Assembly: GCA_963169175.1 (NCBI GenBank)
Contig: CAUJFK010000182.1
Span: 1-12,223 of the forward strand
Direction: 5' to 3'
Length of the DNA stretch: 12,223 nucleotides
DNA from: Acidobacteriota bacterium
Lineage (GTDB): Bacteria > Acidobacteriota > Blastocatellia > Pyrinomonadales > Pyrinomonadaceae
The notes below the pieces were generated by a model. That model was not told the origin of the DNA. It searched no databases and saw nothing but the letters and a program-made list of their open reading frames with translations. This document shows positions 7,254 to 12,223 of the stretch, piece by piece. The position numbers were made by a program, and so were the translations under genes. Every line of letters starts with the position of its first letter. Positions within the stretch are counted from its first letter, which is position 1.

Positions 7254-8277
7254 GCGAAACCTGTTCTTCCTCAGCGGCCATCATCGTGTCCAGAGCTCGA
7301 GTCACCGCAAACGTCAATTTCTTTACACCGGTCCCTGCTGCGGACGATATTGCAAAAAATTGCTTGCCGTCGATCCGTGCCCGTTCCTCGAGATTTGCAA
7401 GCCTTTCCGGTTCGTCGAGGGCATCGATCTTTGTCGCGACGACGATCTGCGGCCTTTCGGCAAGCTCTACGCTGTAGTTTGCAAGCTCACGATTGATGAT
7501 CAAGTAGACCTCGACCGGATCACGTCCCGAAGCCGACGAGACATCAACCAAGTGCAGGATCAGCTTGGTCCGTTCAATATGCCTGAGAAACCTGTCACCG
7601 AGGCCCGCTCCTTCTGACGCACCTTCGATCAGGCCTGGAATGTCAGCGACAACAAACGTTCGATAATCACCCATATCGACGACGCCCAGGTTTGGTTCCA
7701 GCGTGGTGAACGGATAATCCGCGATCTTTGGTTTTGCCGCCGAAATGACCGAAATAAGTGTCGATTTTCCGGCATTCGGAAAGCCAACAAGGCCGACATC
7801 CGCAATAAGTTTAAGCTCAAGCTGCAGCTCTTTTTCCACTCCCGGCCGACCCTGATAATGAAATTTGGGCGCCCGGCGGGTCGGCGTCGCAAAATGAGCG
7901 TTGCCCCAGCCGCCCTTGCCGCCCTTCGCAATGAGACAACGCTGTCCCGGCTCGGTAAAATCGAACGCCAATTCGGCCGTGTCCGCGTCAAAGACCTGCG
8001 TACCGACCGGCACTTTTACGGTTACATCCTCGCCGTCCTTGCCCGAACGATTCGATCCCTCGCCGTGGCGGCCCCGTTCTGCCTTGTGTTCAGGGTTGTA
8101 TCGCAGGTGGAGCAGAGTATTCAGGCCTTCATCAGATTCCATCCAGACACTTCCGCCAACGCCGCCGTCGCCGCCGCTCGGCCCCCCGCGCGGCACAAAT
8201 TTTTCCCGGCGAAATGCAGTAACTCCATTGCCGCCATTGCCGGCTTTAACCTTTATTTTTACGCGGTCAATGAACAT
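7246..8277 (-). CDS. obgE: Obg family ribosome-associated GTPase
   Basis: A 343-residue Obg/CgtA GTPase, involved in late 50S ribosome assembly and stress signalling. The N-terminal Obg fold (1-158) is rich in the typical glycine runs (GNGGNGV, GGPSGGDGGVGG, GGKGGWGNAHF). The G domain follows with a P-loop GFPNAGKS (165-172), switch I Thr191-Thr192, G3 DIPGLIEGA (212-220), G4 TKID (282-285) and G5 SSAAG (311-315). It ends shortly after the G domain and so lacks the C-terminal OCT domain of Gram-positive Obg and the long acidic tail of the enterobacterial protein. ATG at 8277 has no clear Shine-Dalgarno; a TATAGC-like element lies about 30 nt upstream. It is followed by nadD with an 8-nt overlap. 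Confidence 0.97.
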   Translation of the reverse strand: MFIDRVKIKVKAGNGGNGVTAFRREKFVPRGGPSGGDGGVGGSVWMESDEGLNTLLHLRYNPEHKAERGRHGEGSNRSGKDGEDVTVKVPVGTQVFDADTAELAFDFTEPGQRCLIAKGGKGGWGNAHFATPTRRAPKFHYQGRPGVEKELQLELKLIADVGLVGFPNAGKSTLISVISAAKPKIADYPFTTLEPNLGVVDMGDYRTFVVADIPGLIEGASEGAGLGDRFLRHIERTKLILHLVDVSSASGRDPVEVYLIINRELANYSVELAERPQIVVATKIDALDEPERLANLEERARIDGKQFFAISSAAGTGVKKLTFAVTRALDTMMAAEEEQVSHA

Positions 8278-8452
8278 AACTTAAATAGATTCTAGTTTTC
8301 GAACGCTATATTCGCAAAAGAGGGAAGTGAGCAGTCTCTTTTAGTCCAGGAGAAAGCGTTCATCCGTCAACCGTGCCAGGTAGTTTTGCCAACCCTATCT
8401 GGATCTTCGGAACCGTATCCGGGCAAACCTAGGCTTCAGTTCTTTATCTTGT

Positions 8453-8517
8453 CCTCTTCTTCACCTTTTTCGGTGGCTGCGTCATTGATTTGACCACCGG
8501 AGAAGATGAAGAAGAGG
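8453..8517. repeat. Long imperfect inverted repeat upstream of obgE
   Basis: Outer arms CCTCTTCTTCA (8453-8463) and TGAAGAAGAGG (8507-8517) pair perfectly over 11 bp. CGGTGG (8471-8476) pairs with CCACCG (8494-8499), and the stretch between these arms pairs with G-U wobbles, so most of the 65 bases form one rod. Both strands carry an open frame reading Phe/Leu-rich then Gly-Gly then Glu-rich, ending in Lys-Asn-stop (plus strand stop near 8545, minus strand stop near 8437). Neither frame has a normal start codon. Possible roles are a leader or attenuator hairpin of obgE, a small palindromic repeat, or a remnant of a gene for a tiny lipoprotein. Confidence 0.45.
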
Positions 8518-8601
8518 AAAAGCGGTATTTCAAGCTCAAAAATTGAAGGAATATTGTTAAATGGCCGTGACAGGAAATGAACTTTGTTGGTAGAGAGCTT
8601 C

Positions 8602-8650
8602 AAAAAACAAAAGCGTCGCGGCGATTTCTCGCTGCAACGCTTTTGTTTTT
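8602..8650 (-). terminator. Strong rho-independent terminator (bidirectional in form)
   Basis: AAAAACAAAAGCGT (8603-8616) and ACGCTTTTGTTTTT (8637-8650) form a perfect 14-bp stem, with a further GCGA/TCGC pairing inside the 20-nt loop. On the minus strand the lower stem gives a TTTTGTTTTTT run after a GC core (GACGC). It fits the 3' end of the long non-coding transcript starting near 9154. Because the A-run and T-run are symmetrical it could also stop transcription from the plus side. Confidence 0.85.
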
Positions 8651-9154
8651 CCTTATTTCAGGTTCGCCGAAGCGTTCCTAAACAAGGGGTTGGCGATTTT
8701 CACATGTACACGTTACACATCGCCGATTTGTATTCCGAAGAGGCTCTGCGGGGAGTCATTCTCCGGTCAACACCCATTTTGTTTCTATCGCCCGAAAGCG
8801 TTTCATCTAAATGCTGCGTTTCTCACGCCTGGTGCCGTTAGGTTTTTGTTTGGTGGCTTTTCCTCCACCGCCGGTTACGCTCCCGGCAACGAGGCTCAAC
8901 TGATTCTCCGAAGAGTATCGCGAGCGGCGTAGCACCTGTCAGGTTGATCATTTCCTGAAGGCATCATCGGTTTTTATCCCAATGACCCGGATCTCTTGTA
9001 CTCCCTTTCGGGCGAAATCCTGGCAAGCCTTTCGGCTTCGGCTCCGAGCGTTCTGAACAGCGGCATTCCGCTCCTGCTGTTCGCGGATGAGGCGTCGCCA
9101 CCTCTCTCCCACCTCTTGGTGCCGGTCAAGCTGCCCGTAAGCAATCTCGACTGT
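8602..9154 (-). ncRNA. Candidate large structured non-coding RNA, about 550 nt, class not recognised
   Basis: On the minus strand a promoter (9161-9188) is followed by about 550 nt with no minus-strand open frame of 60 codons or more, then a strong terminator. Almost every segment folds locally. Stems (plus coordinates): 9110-9121, 9089-9104 (GAGGUG-GCGA-CGCCUC), 9055-9082 (bulged, GCGG-AAUG-CCGC inside GAACA/UGUUC), 9025-9038 (AAGCC-GAAA-GGCUU), 9003-9012 (CCC-GAAA-GGG) enclosed by a 7-bp stem spanning 8989-9020, 8965-8984, 8939-8958, 8902-8919 (CUC-UUCG-GAG), 8870-8887 (GCCGG/CCGGC), 8852-8869 (GGUGG/CCACC), 8816-8828, 8789-8800 (UUUCGG loop), 8692-8724 (GGCGAU/AUCGCC) and 8661-8678 (CGC-UUCG-GCG). 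The GNRA and UUCG loops exist only on the minus strand. I checked for RNase P (GAGGAAAGTCCGG), tmRNA (TTCGACAGG-type 5' motif) and SRP RNA signatures and found none. Confidence 0.7.
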
Positions 9155-9160
9155 GATGCT

Positions 9161-9188
9161 ATCTTACACCAGCAAATTTCAATGTCAA
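9161..9188 (-). promoter_or_regulatory. Sigma-70-type promoter of the large structured RNA
   Basis: On the minus strand, a perfect -35 TTGACA (9183-9188) is followed by a 16-nt spacer and TAAGAT (9161-9166), four of six matches to TATAAT, with TG directly before it. Transcription would begin near 9154. DnaA-box-like sequences lie about 50 bases upstream of the -35 element, so DnaA could influence this promoter (inference). Confidence 0.6.
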
Positions 9189-9240
9189 GTAGAAAGTACT
9201 TTAACTTTCGCCTTATTTTTCAATAGTTTACAGGTGCAAC

Positions 9241-9425
9241 TGTGGAAAACTTTCAGGCCGGCCTGTGGATAAAAATGTGGAAAAGTCGGCAAGGCGTGTG
9301 CTTGTACGGGTTAGCTGAACACGTGGCCAGCCGCTTTCACGATCGGGCCTGTGGAAAAGGCAACGATCGCGTTAGAAAAAAAAGTTTTTTAAGCTTAAAA
9401 AGTACTATTGCATAACAAATTTACG
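9241..9425. other. DnaA-box cluster with AT-rich tract: candidate replication origin (oriC)
   Basis: Four same-direction 9-mers match the DnaA box TTATCCACA read in reverse: TGTGGAAAA at 9241-9249, TGTGGATAA at 9264-9272 (perfect), TGTGGAAAA at 9276-9284 and TGTGGAAAA at 9350-9358. The three variants fit TTWTNCACA. A 12-base palindrome CAGGCCGGCCTG (9254-9265) sits between the first two. To the right, 9372-9425 is a strongly AT-rich tract containing the 16-base palindrome TTTTTAAGCTTAAAAA (9386-9401), a plausible unwinding element. Genes diverge from here on both sides, as expected at an origin. No dnaA or dnaN is visible in the window, so a DnaA-titration or regulatory site is the alternative. 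Confidence 0.55.
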
Positions 9426-9520
9426 CGCATCTGGTTGGAAATTTTCGCGATCTGGCCGCAACTCAGAAATACCGCGAGATCAATCTGCCTGATCTACTTA
9501 CAGTTCGTGTGCTCCTTCGA

Positions 9521-9535
9521 TGGCACAATTCTTGT
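9521..9535 (+). promoter_or_regulatory. Sigma-54-like promoter element
   Basis: TGGCAC (9521-9526), 5 nt, then TTGT (9532-9535) closely resembles the -24/-12 consensus TGGCAC-N5-TTGC, with one departure: the C of the -12 GC is T. The predicted start (about 9546) is immediately before the structured segment at 9548. A single match of this length can arise by chance. Confidence 0.3.
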
Positions 9536-9547
9536 ATTCGAATCACT

Positions 9548-9691
9548 GAAGGCGTAGTGCCTTTCCGACCGAATGGCGACGCCTCACCCGTCGCCGATGC
9601 CGGGTTTCTCCTCTGACAGATCCGGCTTTTCGGACCGCCGTTTTTACCGGGCGAGCAATTTCGCCCTCAGGCCGGTTCGAAAAGCCGGATC
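9548..9691. ncRNA. Second structured segment: three hairpins including a 14-bp perfect outer stem
   Basis: In order: stem 9548-9553/9559-9564 (AAGGC/GCCTT plus a wobble); stem GGCGACG 9575-9581 with CGTCGCC 9589-9595, 7-nt loop; then a long element whose arms GATCCGGCTTTTCG (9619-9632) and CGAAAAGCCGGATC (9678-9691) pair perfectly, extended by 5 more pairs (9633-9637/9673-9677), and which encloses GGGCGA (9649-9654) and TCGCCC (9661-9666). It may be a small RNA, a leader structure for the downstream operon, or a REP-like DNA palindrome. No U-tract follows the large stem on the plus strand. The strand is not settled. I do not recognise a riboswitch class. Confidence 0.45.
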
Positions 9692-9829
9692 GTGCTTCTA
9701 CGACGGGATCAAGTCATCAGCAATATAATAATACTAGGGCAGTTCCCAAATTAGCAGCGACCCATAACAGTGCCTGACCGAATCAAAGCTTCGTGGATCT
9801 GACCTCCACAACCCGGCGGCGGCCATATC

Positions 9830-9859
9830 TAACTTGCCCAAGGCTCCATTAGCAAGTTA
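9830..9859 (+). promoter_or_regulatory. Inverted repeat just upstream of the radical SAM gene
   Basis: TAACTTGC (9830-9837) and GCAAGTTA (9852-9859) form a perfect 8-bp inverted repeat with a 14-nt centre, ending 32 nt before the radical SAM start codon. It could be an operator or a leader hairpin. A weak promoter (TTGCCC, 18 nt, TACATT) overlaps it. Confidence 0.35.
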
Positions 9860-9891
9860 CATTAGTGTAGGCTTCGCCCAGAGGAATAATA

Positions 9892-11055
9892 ATGGATTTT
9901 ACGACACGAGAGATATTCAAAAGGTACGCAAGCATTTTGGTCGGCAGACCAATGTCGCCGGTATTTTTGAATATATTGGTGACCAGCGTTTGCGATATGC
10001 GCTGTACACACTGTTTTTTTACGGAAGAGCTTGACGACCGACCACGAAAAAAGCTGCAGATGAAGGCGGACGAGATCGCCCGCATCTCAGAAACGCTCGG
10101 CGGGAACCTGGGCGTTCTGGTCCTCGCTGGCGGCGAACCGTTTACGCGAAAAGATCTGCCTGAGATCGTCAAAGCTTTTTACGAGAATAATAAGCTCGAT
10201 TCGGTCTATCTGATGTCAAACGGACAGATACACCAGCGCATATTCCCGGATGTGACCCGCATCCTGGACGAATGCCCAAAGCTGAACGTGACGGTCGCCC
10301 TCGGCATTGACGGCCTAAAAGATGCTCACGAAAAGATTCGCCGGAAAGAAGGAAGCTGGGACAAGGCTATCCACACGGCCCGGACGCTTCAGCAGATGAA
10401 GAAAGAGCAGTATCCCCAACTGGATATTCAGACCTGCACGTGCGTGATGCATTCGAACGAGGACACGATCTTTGACTGGTACGATTTTCTAAAGTACGAC
10501 CTCAAGCCGGACAAGGTGAATATCAATTATATTCGCCCGCCGTCGGCCGACCCGAAAGAGCTTGAGTTTGACCACAGACGCTACTCTGAGCTGTCACACA
10601 TGATCCTCGAAGATACGAAGAGTGCGGCATTAAAGAATAATTACGGCGGAAAATCGGGGATCTTCAAGGCGGCGGTCGATATCTATATGCACGATATCAT
10701 CGCGAAAACCAAGGAAGAGAATAAGGCACAATTGAAGTGCTACGCCGGAAGTGCCGGTGCGGTCATTTACGACAATGGCGTCCTTTCGTCGTGTGAGAAT
10801 AAGCCGGATGTGCTGAATCTTCGCGATTACGACTGGAACTTTCAGGCGGCTTGGAACACCGATCTGATGAAGGAACGCCGCAAAGTGGCCGCGAACGGGT
10901 GTTACTGTACGCACGAATCCAACTGCTATTATCCGTCGCTGCCGTTCAACCCGGGCCACTTGATAAAGATCAAACGGCTTGAAGGCCAGATGAAAAAGGC
11001 GGCCAAGAAAGGAGCGGGCTTTGCGGCCGCGAAGGAAGTTGCATTGAAGGTGTGA
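9892..11055 (+). CDS. Radical SAM protein with SPASM-like C-terminal cysteine cluster
   Basis: A 387-residue radical SAM enzyme. The SAM-binding [4Fe-4S] motif CxxxCxxC is Cys34, Cys38, Cys41, followed by an aromatic residue. AGGEP at 79-83 is the SAM-amino contact, and the barrel region runs to about 240. Five C-terminal cysteines (283, 301, 337, 339, 345), the first pair in CYAGSAGAVIYDNGVLSSC, resemble a SPASM or twitch auxiliary cluster. These domains occur in peptide-modifying enzymes and other radical SAM proteins; the substrate here is unknown and no precursor peptide gene is visible. The tail (about 358-387) is Lys/Ala-rich. ATG at 9892 has AGAGGA 7-8 nt upstream. It is the first gene of a four-gene overlapping unit that ends in a lipid-type glycosyltransferase, which hints at a role in envelope lipid or glycan modification. 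Confidence 0.9.
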   Translation: MDFTTREIFKRYASILVGRPMSPVFLNILVTSVCDMRCTHCFFTEELDDRPRKKLQMKADEIARISETLGGNLGVLVLAGGEPFTRKDLPEIVKAFYENNKLDSVYLMSNGQIHQRIFPDVTRILDECPKLNVTVALGIDGLKDAHEKIRRKEGSWDKAIHTARTLQQMKKEQYPQLDIQTCTCVMHSNEDTIFDWYDFLKYDLKPDKVNINYIRPPSADPKELEFDHRRYSELSHMILEDTKSAALKNNYGGKSGIFKAAVDIYMHDIIAKTKEENKAQLKCYAGSAGAVIYDNGVLSSCENKPDVLNLRDYDWNFQAAWNTDLMKERRKVAANGCYCTHESNCYYPSLPFNPGHLIKIKRLEGQMKKAAKKGAGFAAAKEVALKV

Positions 11056-11057
11056 TT

Positions 11058-11288
11058 ATGACCTATGACTTCACCATCGTGATCGAGCCGGACGAAGAAG
11101 GCTATCATGCGTTCGTTCCCGCTTTGCCCGGGTGTCATTCGCATGGCGGAACCCTGGATGAAACGAGAGAGAACATTGCCGAGGCGGTTGAGCTTCATAT
11201 CGAATCGATGGTCGAAGACGGCGAAGAGATACCGATCGAACAGAATCCTTATTTTGTCACCAGGCTGTCAGTACCGATCGCGGCATGA
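11058..11288 (+). CDS. hicB: HicB-family antitoxin (minimal form)
   Basis: A 76-residue HicB-like protein that would bind and neutralise the HicA RNase toxin encoded next. It has the degraded RNase H-like fold typical of HicB: a first strand (YDFTIVIEPDEEG), then YHAFVPALPGCHSHG, then the helix GTLDETRENIAEAVELHIE. It ends soon after this domain and has no C-terminal HTH or ribbon-helix-helix, so self-repression through DNA binding looks unlikely. I chose ATG 11058 because GAAGG lies 7 nt upstream; a GTG at 11052 overlaps the radical SAM stop codon. It follows the radical SAM gene by 2 nt and overlaps hicA by 4 nt (ATGA), which indicates coupled translation. Confidence 0.88.
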   Translation: MTYDFTIVIEPDEEGYHAFVPALPGCHSHGGTLDETRENIAEAVELHIESMVEDGEEIPIEQNPYFVTRLSVPIAA

Positions 11289-11515
11289 GTGATAAACTGC
11301 CAAGGTTGACGGGGCTGGAATTGGTTCGAATTCTGGAAAGGATCGGATTTGTGGTCCGACGGCAAAAGGGAAGCCACGTCAACCTGTATCGTGAGCAAGA
11401 TCGACGCCGGGTAACGGTTCCGGTCCATAGAGGGAAGATAATACCGATCGGAACATATAAGGCTATTTTGAAGGATGCAGACCTATCGGTAAGCACGTTG
11501 CGCGAATTACTTTGA
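11285..11515 (+). CDS. hicA: HicA-family mRNA interferase toxin
   Basis: A 76-residue HicA with the small dsRNA-binding-like fold. The recognition features are the N-terminal helix (LTGLELVRILERIGF), the GSH motif with the catalytic His31, the strand HVNLYR, and the closing VTVPVHRGKIIPIGTYKAIL segment. HicA toxins cleave mRNA and slow growth until HicB binds them. Gene order here is hicB then hicA, the reverse of the E. coli order but frequent elsewhere. It overlaps hicB by 4 nt and its stop codon shares one base with the start of the next gene (TGATG), so the pair is embedded in the middle of a longer operon. All conserved residues appear intact. Confidence 0.9.
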   Translation: MSDKLPRLTGLELVRILERIGFVVRRQKGSHVNLYREQDRRRVTVPVHRGKIIPIGTYKAILKDADLSVSTLRELL

Positions 11516-12223
11516 TGCCCCAGAACACTCCCAAAATTCTTATTATCTCATCCGACACCGGCGGCGGGCACCGGTCGGCGGCCCAGGCTTTGGCCGACGG
11601 ATTTGAGAAATTTTGGCACGGTGATTCGTCTGCGGTAAGGGTCGTAAAGGCTATCGAGGAATCGCACCGCATCACCGACCGGCTCGTAAATATTTACAAT
11701 TGGGTGCTTCGAAACCGGCAGCATTGGATGAAGTACCTCTATTGGGCGGTCAACCGCTTTCGCCCCGAGACGCGGGATTTTTTTCAGCGGCGGTGCATGG
11801 GATTTCTCAAGGCACAGTTCGAGAAATGGTGTCCGCACGTTGTCGTCAGTGTTCATCCATTGACCCAGCACATATTCGCCCGGATCCTGCGCGAACTGAA
11901 TTTGAGTTCGCAGATACCGCTGGTAACGATCGTTACCGACCCGTGCTATGGATTCTGGAAAGGCTGGGCGTGCGATGACGTCTCACTCTATCTTGTCGCA
12001 AACGAGGATGCCCGGCAGCAGCTTCTCGATTACGGGGTTTCGGCTGAAAAGATAAAGATCTCAGGCCTGCCGCTGCACCCAAAGTTTACCGAAGCCAATG
12101 AGGCCGCGGCGCAGGATGCACGCAAGGCCTTTGGGCTTGACCCGAACAAGTTTACGGTTTTCGTGAATGCCGGTTGGATCGGCGGCGGAAATATTCCAAA
12201 GATATTTAAGGAACTCGTCGCGG
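11515..12223 (+). CDS. MGDG-synthase/UgtP-type glycosyltransferase, N-terminal part, cut by the window edge
   Basis: The first 236 codons of an open gene that leaves the window. The GT28-type MGDG synthase and processive diacylglycerol glucosyltransferase family transfers a sugar from a nucleotide sugar to a lipid at the cytoplasmic membrane. Family signs are the glycine-rich SSDTGGGHRSAA loop (12-23), VVVSVHPL (109-116), TIVTDPCYGFWKGW (138-151), the segment VANEDARQQLLDYGV, SGLPLHPKF (183-191), and the start of the second Rossmann domain at about 213-229 with NAGWIGGGN. No signal peptide is present. ATG at 11515 overlaps the hicA stop by one base; an in-frame TTG directly precedes it, and no ribosome site is visible, so coupling to hicA is likely. 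The sugar and acceptor cannot be read from this half. Confidence 0.88.
   Translation, partial: MPQNTPKILIISSDTGGGHRSAAQALADGFEKFWHGDSSAVRVVKAIEESHRITDRLVNIYNWVLRNRQHWMKYLYWAVNRFRPETRDFFQRRCMGFLKAQFEKWCPHVVVSVHPLTQHIFARILRELNLSSQIPLVTIVTDPCYGFWKGWACDDVSLYLVANEDARQQLLDYGVSAEKIKISGLPLHPKFTEANEAAAQDARKAFGLDPNKFTVFVNAGWIGGGNIPKIFKELVA

Noticed and set aside
8602..9154. RNase P RNA, tmRNA, SRP RNA, 6S RNA or group II intron as identity of the large RNA
   Set aside because: The conserved signature sequences of these RNAs were looked for on both strands and not seen. A covariance search would be decisive.
8584..9226. Three plus-strand open frames (8584-8841, 8690-8932, 8996-9226)
   Set aside because: They are antisense to the structured RNA, have no ribosome sites, overlap each other in different frames and are rich in residues expected from the hairpins. 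No family features are visible.
9500..9891. Known riboswitch (TPP, c-di-GMP, cobalamin) in the leader of the radical SAM operon
   Set aside because: None of the conserved core sequences of these classes could be found in the region.
1..12223. CRISPR array, insertion sequence, tRNA or rRNA genes
   Set aside because: No regularly spaced direct repeats, no transposase frame with terminal repeats, and no cloverleaf or rRNA signatures were found.

Overview
The window looks like a chromosomal segment of an uncultured or environmental bacterium of moderate GC. I lean towards Acidobacteriota, because a Sec-type (clade II) nitrous oxide reductase sits beside a Rieske/cytochrome b module; this is inference from gene content, not a placement. 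All protein genes left of about 9.2 kb are on the minus strand and all genes right of about 9.9 kb are on the plus strand. The divergence point is a 1.6 kb region without protein genes.

Region 1 (1-6036, minus) is a tight respiratory operon. In transcription order it encodes a GltD-like FAD/NAD(P)/Fe-S oxidoreductase, a Tat-targeted Rieske protein, a small polytopic membrane protein, a b6-like long cytochrome b, a membrane-anchored pentaheme cytochrome c, and the start of nosZ, which runs off the left edge. Together they suggest a quinol-oxidising Rieske/cytochrome b complex that feeds a pentaheme cytochrome and then N2O reductase, with a possible NAD(P)H connection. A candidate sigma-70 promoter and leader hairpin lie upstream (6104-6273).

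Region 2 (6594-8277, minus) carries obgE and nadD, overlapping by 8 nt.

Region 3 (8278-9891) has no convincing protein gene but is dense in structure. It holds a roughly 550-nt candidate structured RNA on the minus strand (about 9154 to 8602), with its own promoter, at least 13 local hairpins (six capped by GNRA or UUCG loops only on that strand) and a strong terminator. It also holds four DnaA-box-like 9-mers next to an AT-rich tract (9241-9425), which is a candidate replication origin lying where gene orientation diverges. A second structured segment (9548-9691) has a 14-bp perfect outer stem and a sigma-54-like promoter upstream.

Region 4 (9892-12223, plus) is a four-gene overlapping unit: a radical SAM protein with a SPASM-like C-terminal cysteine cluster, a minimal HicB antitoxin, a HicA toxin, and the N-terminal half of an MGDG-synthase/UgtP-type glycosyltransferase that is cut by the right edge.

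The items most worth a second look are the large RNA, the DnaA-box cluster beside it, and the NAD(P)-oxidoreductase/Rieske/cytochrome b/nosZ linkage.
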